Shown: positions 22,847-35,087 of the stretch, one piece after another | How the letters are laid out: each line of letters opens with the position of its first letter | Numbering within the stretch: position 1 is the first letter of the stretch | DNA from: Campanula takesimana | Taxonomy: Eukaryota; Streptophyta; Magnoliopsida; Asterales; Campanulaceae | Assembly (NCBI GenBank): GCA_026119855.1 | Contig: JAOWBW010000248.1 | Span: 867,310 to 931,309, forward strand | Direction of reading: 5' to 3' | DNA: 64,000 nt | The notes under the pieces: generated by a model | What the model was told of the DNA's origin: nothing | The model's database searches: none | What the model saw: the letters and a program-made list of their open reading frames with translations, nothing else | Translations under genes and position numbers: made by a program

Positions 22847-23825
22847 TGTTAGCGGTTACAACAGAAAATAACAATTATAGAATAATGAAATAGAAACATA
22901 AACTGGAAATATAAAAGGAAAAAACCAAGTTGCTGTTTGCACGAGCCTAATGCTACTCACTGTCTCCTTAAGAATTATTCGTCCCCTCACCGAGTGTGCT
23001 TGAGTCTTGTTGGAACGCTAGTCTCCCAGGATAGAACGTGCGGACCGGGGGCACTTTGCACCTAAATTTCCCGGCGAATTGAACTGTATTTGGACAGTAT
23101 CACCACTACTGAAATGCAAGGAGGCCAAGAGTGAAAGGAGAGAAATATGTAGCAAAAGATAAATGGAGGAGGATTTGTCTGTTCGTGTGTCCAACTATTT
23201 GTGAATACTCTCCATTTTATAGCTGCAACAAGCCAAGGATCAAAACTGAAATCTGTCCATTAACCCGAAAAGTAAAGACAATTAATTGGGTTTTCAGTTT
23301 TTATTTCATCCACTTAATTCAAAATTAAAGCTGGATATTAATCCTTGCAGCTGTTACAAATCAAAAAATCTGCTCATTTATATTTATTCACAAAATCAAA
23401 AATTTAACAAAAGATGGGCTTGTCTAGGAAGGCAAATTCGGTGCTACATTCGTGTCCGCAGGCCGCGCACAGGCACGAAACTTGTAAGCCAAATTGGAAC
23501 TTTGGAACTTGATTTGCACCCCCCCTGCACGCGCGAGAGAGAGCCTCTATGCTACATAATCTTGAACACTACTATTGTGCCCAAGTATATATGCTAGCAA
23601 CAAGTTCATTTTCCTTCCAATGTGGGATAACCACATTTTCCCTTTTCAACCCACTTACTTTGAGCATTCATATCTCATTCATCCAATAACCATTTTGGAC
23701 AAATAAATATTTGATTTATTCTTCTTATGGAGTAGAACACAAACCCATAATTAATTTAGTAATTTGACAAAATTACCCTTATGGAAATAATACCCAATTT
23801 CCTTCAAAACACACTATTTCCAACA
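22847..23825 (-). repeat. 3' LTR of Tork-type Copia element (979 bp)
   Basis: In plus orientation the LTR reads TGTTAGCGGTTACAACAG to CTATTTCCAACA. The element is encoded on the minus strand, so this is its 3' LTR. A G-rich tract (GTGGGGGAT on the minus strand) next to it at 23826-23840 is the polypurine tract. TTAAC precedes it at 22842-22846, but its partner is lost at the other end. Confidence 0.85.
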
Positions 23826-24335
23826 ATCCCCCACATGAAGGAAATTCATGAGGATAGGTGATAAAGTCCGGCATTTGAAAACCTGCATAGGATAGGTAGG
23901 GTCTGCCCTTTGAACCTCCCCTTGCAAGATATATTTACTCTACTCGCTAATCAGTAGACACGATGTCCTTGAACTTCTAGCTTTTGTGTAGCCGATCATA
24001 TACTTTGCACAGGTATCGCCCTAACACAATTCAGCTCTCATAGCTGTGTCTATTATGGCCCTGGATCATAATGCCTGGTTCTGTGAGAAGGTCTATGAAT
24101 TAAGCCTCACATAATTCTTCTCAAAGCGGCCCACACTTCTTTCTCACATAGGTGATTCTTTTAAGTAACCTGTTTTACTTCACATAAGAATCATTAAAAG
24201 CCAACGGCTTAACCTCATTCCTCTCGGGATGTCACTTTTAAGGAATGGGTATGGGGTAACCCCCACAGTGACGCTACAAGTCTTTTAACAGTTAGGTTGT
24301 CCCTTTTGAACCTAGATCTTGGGATCTCCGGTCAA

Positions 24336-27300
24336 CTAGGTTGGGTTTTCCGATGTGTTTAACTTCTCAAGAGGCTTTAATCCTATTCCCAATGTCAACT
24401 TTGCAACCACTTCTTTACTTAGCCCTTTGGTTAGCGGATCTGCCAAATTATCTTTTGACTTTACATAGTCAATAGATATGGTACCAGCTGCAATTAGTTG
24501 CTTAATGGTATTATGTCGTCGACGTATATGTCTAGACTTACCATTATACACATGATTTTGTGCCTACCAATCGCAGATTGGCTATCGCAATGTATACAAA
24601 TTGTTGGCACATGTTTATCCCATTTTGGAATATCTTCTAGAAATTGGCGTAGCCATTCGGCTTCCTCACCACATTTATCTAATGCTATAAACTCAGATTT
24701 CATGGTTGATCTAGCTATAACAGTTTGCTTAGAAGATTTCCATGATATAGCTGCACCTGCCAATGTGAATACATATCCGCTCGTAGACCTTGAGTCTTTG
24801 ATATCTGATATCCAATTAGCATCACTATATCCTTCTATCACCGCTGGATGTCTATAGTAGTGTAATCCAAAATCACGAGTATATCTCAAGTACCTTAGTA
24901 CTCTTACTATACCCTTCCACTGATTTGTTCTAGGATTACTAGTATACCGGCTCAGTTTGCTAACAGCATAAGCAATATCCGACCGAGTACAACTCATCAA
25001 GTACATTAGACTTCCAATAATTCTTGAGTACTCTAATTGAGACACCGGATCTTCTCTATTATTTGAAAGATGAAGATTTTGGTCAAACGGAGTACTCGCA
25101 ATTCCATTGCCATCCTTACTAAATTTCTCAAGAATTTTATCCACATAATGAGTTTGACTTAATACAAGTCCATTGGATATTCTAAAAATTTTAACTCCAA
25201 GGATTACGTCCGCAACGCCCAAATCCTTCATGTCAAATTTTGAATTCAACATGTCTTTGATGGATTTAATCATCTTATCATTACTCCCAATGATAAGCAT
25301 GTCGTCTACATAAAGACACAAAATGACATACCCATTATCCATGGTTTTAGTATAGACACATTTGTCACATTCATTTATTTTAAATCAACTTTGCATCATG
25401 GCGTTATCAAACTTTTGATGCCATTATTTTGATGCTTGTTTTAAGCCATATAATGACTTTACTAACTTGCACACCTTGTTCGCTTGTCCATGTGCAACAA
25501 ACCCATCGGATTGTTCCATGTAAATTTCTTCTTCTAAATCTCCATTTAGAAAAGCCGTTTTTACATCCATTTGATGTATTTCAAGATTTCTCAAAGCGGC
25601 AATTGCAGGTACAACTGTTATTGATGTTATTCTTGTGACGGGAGAATATGTATCAAAATAGTCTAGGCCTTCTTTTTGTCTATAACCTTTAATTACAAGA
25701 TGGGCCTTATACTTGTCAATTGTTCCGTTCGCTTTCATTTTTCTTTTGAAAATCCACTTATATCCTAGTGGTTTACTTCCCGGAGGAAGATTCACTAATT
25801 CCCAAGTGTGATTTTGCAAAATGGAATCAATTTCACTTTTAATTGCTTCTTTCCACAAAGGTCCTTCCGAAGAGCTAATGGCTTCTTTATAACTTTGTGG
25901 CTCACTTTCTACCATATAGGTTAGAAATTCCGGACCAAAGGATTTTTCAACCCTAGCTCTTTTGCTCCGTCGAGGTTCCACCTCTTCTTCTTCTTCTTCA
26001 GTTTTATCTTGTACGTGTTCTTATTCTATTGAATCTATAACCCTAGTCGATGAGCTTGCCTCATTTCTTGACTTACACGGGAATATATTCTCAAAGAAAG
26101 ACACGTTTATAGATTCCATTATAGTATTCTTGTGTATATCTTCAATTTTTGAATCATACACAAGAAATCTATAAGCACTACTATTATGTGCATACCCAAT
26201 AAATATGCAATCAATAGTTTTCGGCCCAATTTTCACCTTTTTAGGTGGAGGTACGGCTATCTTTGCAAGACACCCCACACGCGCAAGTATTTGTAACTTG
26301 GTAGTCTTCCATGCCATAGTTCATAAGGGGTTTTGTCTTGTTTCTTTCGAGGTATTCTATTTAACACGTAGTTAGCCGACAACACGGCTTCTTCCCACAT
26401 GTTATACGGTAGTCCCGAACTTATTAACATTGCGTTCATCATTTCTTTTAATGTCCGATTTTTCCTTTCGGCAACACTGTTTTGTTGGGGTGTATAAGGT
26501 GTAGAGGTTGTATGTTTAATTCCGTTTTGTGTACAAATTGCTTCAAATGGAGATTCATATTCACCTCCCCTATCACTTCTTAGCACCTTAATTTTCCAGT
26601 TTAATTGATTCTCAACTTCATTTTTATAGAGAGTAAACTTCTCTATAGCTTCATCTTTACTTTTGAGAAGATACACATAACAAAATTTTGTGCCATCATT
26701 TATAAAAGTCATAAAGTACTTGTTGCCCCCACGTGATTGTGTTGTTTTAAAATCACATAAGCCCGTATGAACCAATTCAAGTGGTTCACTATGTCTTTCA
26801 ATTGAATGGAATGACCTTCTTGTTAATTTTGCTTCTACACAAGTTTCACACTTTTGTTTACACTCAACTTTAAATTTTGGAATAAAATTTAAATTTGTTA
26901 AACGACGTATAGAATCAAAATTAACATGTCCAAGTCTAGCATGCCATAAATTAGATGACTCAAGCAAGTAAACGGAAGAGATATTCATTTAATTAGCTTT
27001 TGGCTTAACCACCATTACACTTAGCTTGAACAAGCCATCATTGACATAGCCTTTTCCTACAAACATTCCACTCTTAGACAATGTAACTACATTTGATTCA
27101 AACACAATACGAAAACCATGCTTAATTAAAAGCGATCCGGACACCAAGTTCTTCCGGACTTCGGGCACATAAAGCACATTATTGAGAGTAAGCTCATTCC
27201 CGGATGTCATCTTTAAAACCACTTTCCCTTCACCTTTGATCTCGGATGTGGCCGAATTCCCCATGAATAGCTTCTCGCCATCCTTAGCAACAAAATTACT

Positions 27301-28395
27301 AAACATGTCTTTGTTGGAGCACACATGTCTAGTAGCACCGGTGTCTATCCACCACTGATTTGGGTTTGAACCCATCAAATTCACCTCAGAAATCACAGCC
27401 ACGAGGTGCATCTCGGACACATCTTTAGCAATGCCTTCAACCAGATTTGCTTCACGAGCCTTCTTGAGCGCCTTGCAAGCATAAGACTTGTGGCCTTCAC
27501 CACCACAATTGTAACAAGTTCCAGGAACTTCTTCTTGGAAACACCACCCTTAGGTCCCAAGTTGGACTGTTTTGACCCAACCTTCCCCTTTCCCTTGCCA
27601 TAGCCTTTTCCTTTGGAGCTTTGACCATGCTCCACCACCTTAGCCTTAGCAACACCAGAGACAAACTTTTTCTCTGCATTTTTATTGCCTTCTTTAATAC
27701 TCAATCGAAGAATGATCCCTTCAACATCCATTTCCTTTCGCTTATGCTTAAGGTAGTTCTTGAAATCGTTCCAAGAAGGAGGCAATTTTTCAATGATAGT
27801 AGCCACTTGAAAGCTTTCACTTATGACCATACCCTCGGCATGAATTTCATGCAAAATAGTTTGAAACTCATCAAGCTGAGACTTCATACTCTTGTTGTCC
27901 ACCATCTTAAAATCAAGAAAATGAGCAACAATAAATTTCTTTATTCCCACATCCTCAATTTTATACTTGTGGTCCAAAGACCCCCACAATTCCTTAGCGA
28001 CGGGATAGTTTAACTATTATACAAAGAATCTGAAAGCGAATTCAGGACATGGTTTTTGCACAAATAGTCCCCGTGTTTCCATGCTTCAACCGCAGCCAAA
28101 GTGGTAACATCGGTTTCATTCTTACTAACCTTCGACATATCCTCTTTCAGATATTTAGCCAAATTCAAGGTAGTAAGATAGAAATGCATCTTTTGTTGCC
28201 AACGCTTGAAATCATTTCCAACAAACTTCTCGGGTCTTTCAGCATGAGGAGTTGAGATGTGAACTGTTGTGGGATTATTCACAATAGCCGAGCCACTTCC
28301 ACTTCCAGTTTGGGTCACAGTTTCGGGTCTTTTCCAGTTTGGGTTTCCTTTCCAGCAGTGTTTCCATCAATGTTGGTATCAGTCGTCATCTGAAA
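24336..28395 (-). pseudogene. Copia (Tork-like) gag-pol polyprotein, frameshifted
   Basis: On the minus strand the order is gag (from ~28395 to 27500, UBN2-type, with a CCHC knuckle split by a frameshift near 27530), protease WWIDTGATRHVC (~27340), GAG-pre-integrase LWHARLGHVN...CETCVEAK, integrase core, reverse transcriptase with YVDD (~25300), and RNase H (YSDANW ~24840, ending ADPLTKGL ~24420). Gag-protease-integrase-RT-RNaseH order defines Copia, and the sequence type suggests the Tork lineage. Damage includes a stop and frameshift in gag near 28330 and 28005, a stop between protease and integrase (26989), a stop before YVDD (~25385) and a frameshift near 24550. The usual integrase HSD/HTD reads HTG. 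Confidence 0.9.
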
Positions 28396-28830
28396 TACAA
28401 CAACCAGTTAGTACCTTGAGTATAACCAGTTCGTATGAATATGTAATCAGTTCCCTCTGTTGGGGTGTAATTCTTAAGATTGTTAGCGGTTACAACAGAA
28501 AAGAACAATTACAGAATAATGAAATAGAAACATAAACTAGAAATACAAAAGGAAAAAACCAAGTTGCTGTTTGCACGAGCCCAATGCTAGTCACTGTCTC
28601 CTTAAGACTTATTCGTCCCCTCACCGAGTGTGCTTGAGTATTTTTGGAACGCTAGTCTCCCAGGATAGAACTATCAGAATATAAATTAACCTCACAATTC
28701 TTATTGATAATCTGTGGAGTATATATATACAAGTACATAGCTTGGGAAGAAAGTAAAACTAATCCTACTTATATTGGAAAACCTAAATTTAGTAGGAAAC
28801 TAAATATGCAGTTCAAATAAGAAAAGGAAA

Positions 28831-30190
28831 CTAATTGGAAGAGTCCGGAGAGTCCAGAATATCTGTAACATCTTTAACATGCCCCCGCAAGATGGACGAC
28901 CGATGAGTGAGACCAATCTTAGACATTAAAAATTCGAATCTTGCTCTGGCCAACGGCTTTGTCAATGCATCAACAAGTTGATCATTGCTGGATATGAATG
29001 AGACACGTAAAGTATTATCTTGTACCTTTTCATGGACAAAATAATAATCAAGCCCAAGGTGCTTCATACGAGAATGAAAACGAGGATTAGCAGCAACATA
29101 AGTAGCCCCCAAGTTGTCACAATAAATAACCAGGGGTGTAGATGAAGAACACCCGAGTTCTGCGAGTAAATTCTGGACCCAAGCAACTTCAGCGGTAGTA
29201 GCAGCGAGAGCACGGTACTCAGCCTCGGTAGAAGAACGTGCCAACGTCCGTTGTTTCTTTGAACTCCAAGATATCGGATTGTTACCCAAGTTAACACCAA
29301 ACCCAGTAGTAGAGATATATGTGTCCAAATCACCGGCCCAATCAGCATCCATAAAGGCATGTAACGTAAGAGGAGAATCACGACGTAACAGTAACCCAAG
29401 AGATGACGTACCCACAAGATAGCGCAGTATTCTTTTAAGGGCATCCTAATGAGTATCAGTGGGTTTGTGCATAAACTGGGAGAGTCTGTTGACAGCAAAG
29501 GAGATGTCGAGTCTTGTCAAGGCAAGATACTGCAAACTTCCAACAAGGGCACGATACTCGGATGGTTCAGATAATGGAGTGCCACTATGAACTGACAGGG
29601 ACGGCTGAGGTGCCATTGGTGTAGGCATCGAATTCGCCTCAGACATATTGGATCGAGCAAGTAGGTCGTTGATATACTTTTGCTGACTGAGTAGTATACC
29701 CTGTAGATGTGGAAGTACCTCAACTCCAAGAAAGTACGACAAGGTACCAAGATCCTTTAGAGAAAAACGACTGGAAAAGGTTGCAATAAAGGAGTTGACT
29801 AGCTTGTCATTAGAACCTGTGATAATTATATCATCCACATACACAAGGAGATAAATAATGCCAGTGGAAAGATTTAGTGTGAAAAGAGACGAGTCAGACA
29901 CACAGTTTTTGAAGCCAAGAGAAAGAAGATATAACCGAAGTTCATTGTACCAAGCTCGTGGTGCCTGTTTGAGTCCATAAATTGCCTTTTTAAGCTTGCA
30001 GAAAAAGGATGGGTGTGAGGGATGAGCAAAGCCAGGTGGTTGATCCATAAATACATCTTCAGTAAGAGTACCTTGTAAGAAAGCATTGTTGATGTCGACT
30101 TGTCGAAGTGACCACCCACGAACAGTAGCAAGGGTAATAATGGTGCGAACAGTGGCAGGCTTAACAACCGGGCTAAAGGTTTCAGAATAG
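28831..30190 (-). pseudogene. Reverse transcriptase and RNase H of the Ale-type Copia
   Basis: The minus-strand frame 30048-29446 holds MDQPPGFAHP, YGLKQAPRAWY and YVDDIIITGS of the reverse transcriptase. 29415-28831 holds RNase H (FMDADWAGD, STEAEYRALA, DALTKPLAR). A stop or frameshift near 29450-29440 separates them. The sequence style (DIIITGSND, LSYFLGVEV) fits the Ale/Retrofit lineage. Confidence 0.88.
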
Positions 30191-30461
30191 TCAAGTCCGG
30201 GACGTTGATGAAAACCTTTGGCTACTAAACGGGCTTTGTGACGATCAATGGTACCATCGGGCTTATATTTGGTACGAAAAATCCACTTGCAACCAACAAG
30301 GTTTTAGGATGGAGATGGTGGTACGAGCGCCCAAGTTTGATTATGAATGAGGGCATCAAATTCGAGTTGCATGGCGGCACGCCAAGTGGGACTTTTAAGT
30401 GCTTGAGTAATGTTGGATGGTTCGGAGGAGGGAAGTAAGGAGGCATGGAGATTGAGCTTCT

Positions 30462-31195
30462 TTATTGGTTTGTGGATGTTATTTTGTCAGCGAGTGACGG
30501 GCTTGGATGCAGTAGTAGGGGGTGCCGGAGGAGTGGGAATTGGAGCTGTAGATGGGGGTATGGAAGGAGGTTCGGGCAGAGAGGAGGCAGAGCTGGACGG
30601 ACATGTGGGGAGACTGACTGGACAGGAAGATGGCCCGATCGGTTCTGTGTGTTGAGCGGTCGGTCCTGGTAGGCTGGGGTCAAGGGGCTCGGTAGTAGGG
30701 GGAGGAGGGGTGGGAGGAGGGTTGGTTTGTGAGGGAGATAGAGATATGGGGAGGGAAATAGTGCACCATTCATCAGTGGACATAGACTGGAATTAAGAGG
30801 AGAGTGTTGTGGCAAAAGGAAATTGAGTTTCGACAAACCGAACATAACGAGAGGTGTACACTCAGTGTACCTGCTACGGCACCAAGAATGAGCTTATCCT
30901 GTCTAAACCAAGTAGTATACGCTGGATTTGGTGTTTTGGTGGTGAGAGCAGGGACGGCTTCAGAGGTAGCAGTAGTAGGCTTGGCGGCAGTGGTGGTGGT
31001 GATGTCTTTATCCGGGGCGGGGTGACTTCCGTCGATGAACTTGTAGAGGTCATAGCCTATTAGGGTTGCCTCAATTTGAGTTTTCCATGATATGTAATTT
31101 ATTGGGGTAAGTTTAAGCACATGAATAAGGGAGACAGCTACAAGAGGAATATGAGGCTCAGCTTGGTTGGTTATTGTGATCGAATCAGTGGCCAT
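30462..31195 (-). pseudogene. Gag start joined to pol linker in the Ale-type Copia (internal deletion)
   Basis: The gag N-terminus starts at 31195 (MATDSITITNQAEPHIPL...NYISWKTQIEATL). Near 30850 it gives way, in another frame, to VRFVETQFPF, a typical end of Copia integrase, and to a proline-rich linker that leads to the reverse transcriptase. Gag C-terminus, protease and integrase core are therefore missing, which makes the element non-autonomous. Confidence 0.8.
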
Positions 31196-31865
31196 GTTTC
31201 TGGACAGAGGGAGATTCGTCTGGAGAAAAAAATTTGAAGGCTGTTAAGCCGGAAAAATTTATGTGGTTGTTAGGCCGAAATATGGAGAAGTAGTCCTAGG
31301 TGTTGGATCGTACTGCTGATACCATATCAGAATATAAATTAACCTCACAATTCTTATTGATAATCTGTGGAGTATATATATATACAAGTACATAGCTTGG
31401 GAAGAAAGTAAAACTAATCCTACTTATATTGGAAAACCTAAATTTAGTAGGAAACTAAATATGCAGTTCAATTAAGAAAAGGAAACTAATTGGAAGAGTC
31501 CGGAGAGTCCGGAATATCTGTAACATCTTTAACAAGAACGTGCGGACCGGGGGCACTTTGCACCTAAGTTTCCCGGCGAACTGAACTGTATTTGGACAGT
31601 ATCACCACTACTGAAATGCAAGGAGGCCAAGAGAGAAAGCAGAGCAATATGCAGCAAAAGATAAATGGAGGAGGATTTGTCTGTTCGTGTGTCCAACTGT
31701 TTGTGAATACTCTCCATTTTATAGCTGCAACAAGCCAAGGATCAAAACTGAAATCTGTCCATTAACCCGAAAATTAAAGACAATTAATTGGGTTTTCAGT
31801 TTTTATTTCATCCACTTAATTCGAAATTAAAGCTGGATATTAATCTTTGCAGCCGTTACAAATCA

Positions 31866-32733
31866 ATATCATAATCCACGGTTTAATAAGACGACAAAAT
31901 TACATGTTGATGACAATTTGAAATTCTTTTTGGAGAGAGAGGGAGAGAGTGTTCTTGGTGAGAGAGAAGGAAGAAATCTAAATGTAGTGGAAATTTTAGG
32001 CGCCAGGTTTGTTGGAGTGATTCGAGTCGAATTAGTATTTATACTACTTTGAATTAGGCGGTGGCTAGGTTCTTATTTTAACGACATGTCAAGTCAAGTT
32101 TAAGTCTTTGTTTCTTCTTTTGGGGAAAAAAAACTTTGTTTATTAATTATTATCATCTTAATATATACTCCAATAAATTTTAATTATAGTAAATAAATTT
32201 AATAATAAAAAATTTCAAATGAAAAACATTAATAAGATATTAAAAACAAATAAAGAAAATAAGAGGTAAATTTAAAAGTATGTATACTGTAAGAGATACT
32301 GTACACAGTAACAAGGGCAAGAAAGAAACGAAAAAGATCACATGTCCAGATTCATCTCCTGCATTCATCCTCTTTGTCTTCCATTGCTTTCCCACCCCCC
32401 CCACCTTTTCGACACCCAAATTCTGACTTCATTTTTCCCGCGCTACCCCTCTTCAGACCACAATACACCTCCCACTTCTACATTCATAATTTATATTTAG
32501 ATCTTTTGTTGACGGATTTCTAAAAATGGGATTTTTCAAAATGTTTGGAAGCTTAATGTTCAAATCTTTATAGTTTTTCTTTCTTTTTGGTTTCAATGTA
32601 GGTGGTGGTGGCGGCCGGAGTTTGGGAGAATTGGTAGTGGTGTTTCAACGTGGTGAACAATAACTCTTTAATATATTTTGGTGGAGGTTCAAATCTTTTA
32701 TAGGCTTTTGCATATTTTCTTTTCTTTTCTTTT
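31866..32733. other. Junction and non-coding interval, start of unit C
   Basis: No gene is recognised. Sequence starting at 31866 is unrelated to the LTR, so this is a deletion or recombination junction. From about 32560 it is the diverged counterpart of 47090-47350 in unit D, including a G/T-rich GGTGGTGGTGGCGGCCGGAG stretch. Confidence 0.5.
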
Positions 32734-34145
32734 GAGTTTATCGCCACTTTGACCTGCGTACTATTAAAAGATCGACGATTTGCCCTCGTACTAAAGAAAC
32801 TCACACTATGACCTGCGTACTATGGTTTTAATAAAAAAGTGCCCAAGGATAACGATGACCGTTAGAAATCTAACGGGCTGTCAGCATATGTTAAGAATTT
32901 AACAGATTTGCAATAAAAAAAAATTCAAATGTGACCCTAATAATGATATTAATGTTGTAATGTCCAAAATTTATTTATATTTATAATTTTTTTATTTTGA
33001 ATTTTTTTATATTAATAAATTGGTATACTCACTTTGTCCCAAAACAATTTTGATCCATATAATCCCTTATCACTTTAAATTGTACTATGCACACCTCTTC
33101 TTTCCAGATTACACCCACACAAAATACACACTCGATTTACAGAGGTTGGGGAACAGAAAGTTGGTACCGGCAAGAGAAATGGCCAGATACAGGAACCAAA
33201 GCTTTGCAGATTTGGCTAGCAATCGAATACAGTCGCCGGCACCGAGATTAGATGAATTGACCGGCGTAAGAGGGATGGCATTGAATGGTGATGGGGTTTG
33301 AGACTCGCCGAATCTGGTGGAGGTAGCGGATTTGCCGGAGAGTGAGTAGGGACCGGCGATGAGGATGATGGTGAATCGGAGTTGTTGTGGGGAATGGGGT
33401 TTGGTACCGGCGATTGATTGCCGGTGCTAATGGCGGCTGTGAGTGAGTGCGGCGTTCGCAGGAGAGGAGAAAGAGAACGGAAAAATGGGACGGACTTTTG
33501 AATAGACCGGAGGTGAGGGGATGGTAATCAGATGTGAGTTCGCCGGCAGAGGAGACCGGAGATGGGAGCCGGTGTAAAGCAGAGGAGCCGGAGACGACGA
33601 ATTGGGGAGTGTGGCGGACTGAGGGTCAACGGAAAGATTGAGGAGGGCGACATTCTTGAATTGAATGAAGGAACTAGGGTTTTGAGTTGGGATTTTCTTT
33701 TTAATTTAGCGCACAACAAAAGACCCAACCTCTGTAAATCGAGTGTGTATTTTGTGTGGGTGTAATCTGGAAAGAAGAGGTGTGCATAGTACAATTTAAA
33801 GTGATAAGGGATTATATGGATCAAAATTATTTTGGGACAAAGTGAGTATACCAATTTATTAATATAAAAAAAATTCAAAAAAAATAAAATTATAAATATA
33901 AATAAAATTTTGACCATTACAACATTAATATCATTATTAGGGTCACATTTGAATTTTTTTTTTATTGCAAATCTGTTAAATTCTTAACATATGCTGACAG
34001 CCCGTTAGATTTCTAACGGGTCATCGTTATCCTTGGGCACTTTTTTATTAAAACCATAGTACGCAGGTCATAGTGTGAGTTTCTTTAGTACGAGGGCAAA
34101 TCGTCAATCTTTTAATAGTACGCAGGTCAAAGTGGCAATAAACTC
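32734..34145. mobile_element. Foldback Mutator-like element with ~410-bp inverted arms
   Basis: The left arm (32734-33149) and right arm (33731-34145) are near-perfect inverted repeats ending GAGTTTATYGCCACTTTGACC. CTTTTCTTTT duplicates flank it (32724-32733, 34146-34155). The empty site survives in unit D near 47331-47346. A 9-10-bp duplication with very long arms fits a TIR-type MULE. The ~580-bp centre is G+C-rich, unlike its surroundings, and may be captured gene sequence. It has short open frames but no recognisable product. Confidence 0.88.
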
Positions 34146-34199
34146 CTTTTCTTTTCCTTAATCATCTAAGGTAATGGAAAATCAAGTCTGAAACTGATT

Positions 34200-34900
34200 G
34201 TCTAATAGAAGAAAAACTTAAATGAATGTCACCATAACCATGTTTATGACAGTATAAAGCAAGATTGAGACTGGCGAAGAATGTGCCAAATTACGACCTG
34301 CATAATAAACCGGGGGAAGATGTCAAGATAAACAAAATCAAAAGCACATTCCTAACAATCCTATATACGCGTAGTGTTGGATCACAATACTTTTGTCTAT
34401 AAAATGGCATGAGCAGAGGCAATGTACCAAAAATTTACAAAACCCATTTATACAACAAAAGCCTTTGAACTACAACAAATTTCCTACGTTCAATATTTTT
34501 AAGCAGAAAATGAATCCACAGCTTAAGAATAGAGGTTCTGCATCTATGAATCAGTAAGAATATTAGTGCTGTAACATTCATGGGGAAAGTACCAGTTATT
34601 TCTTGCATAAGGAACAACATAAGTGCTATCGAATTGAGTCCTCCCGCGCCCTAGCCAGTTAGTAGTGCTTACAACAGCAGAGGACTTTAACTCTGCTATT
34701 TTAACATCCATTTGATCTTCTCAAAGTCAAACTCATGCTTTCTTACATTTCTGGTTAGTCCGTATGAAGGATGATCCACCATGAAGAGCCGTTCCCCTGA
34801 ACTAACCAACTCTCTCTTCTTATATGGCATCCTCTTTTAAGTCAAGTAGCTTCAGACTTGACAAGCCGTCATTCAGCTTCATTTCCACCATGGTAGTAAT
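34200..34900 (-). pseudogene. F-box/DUF295 gene fragment, unit C
   Basis: This block follows the intact D gene from its 3' flank (47690 onward) into the DUF295 coding region (48400s) and then breaks near 34890. It preserves the C-terminal stretch in a shifted frame and phrases such as the SERRLFMVDHP-type segment at nucleotide level. The 5' half is missing. Confidence 0.75.
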
Positions 34901-35087
34901 AGAGATAAACTACATACTTGGAAAATGCTACTCCTGTTTAAATGAAGGAAAACAACAACAAACTGAATATTTGCACGAGTATATATACACACATATAAAT
35001 AGAGAGATAGTGTGTGTATATGAGTATATCCTATACTAGAAGATGAATAGCAACTAACTAATAGATTTTGCGTAATAAACCATATGA

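Larger units (their letters stand above)
28672..31534 (-). mobile_element. Deleted Ale-type Copia element nested in the Copia LTR (2863 bp)
   Basis: AGAAC at 28667-28671 and 31535-31539 is the target duplication. LTRs are 28672-28879 and 31325-31534 (about 208-210 bp, nearly identical). On the minus strand a G-rich polypurine tract lies next to the left LTR, and TGGTATCAGCAG, a tRNA-iMet-type primer-binding site, lies next to the right LTR. The LTR ends TGTTAAAG...CTGATA depart from the TG...CA norm. Confidence 0.92.
28481..31865 (-). repeat. 5' LTR of the Tork-type Copia, split and truncated
   Basis: 28481-28671 and 31540-31865 together match the first ~520 bases of the LTR at 22847. They are separated by the nested Ale-type element with its AGAAC duplication. 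After 31865 the match stops abruptly, so about 460 bases of LTR and the target duplication are missing. The two LTRs differ at few positions, suggesting a fairly recent insertion. Confidence 0.85.

Noticed and set aside
30238..31063. Plus-strand Gly-rich open frames
   Set aside because: They are the reverse of the proline-rich linker and gag of the Ale-type Copia element on the minus strand.
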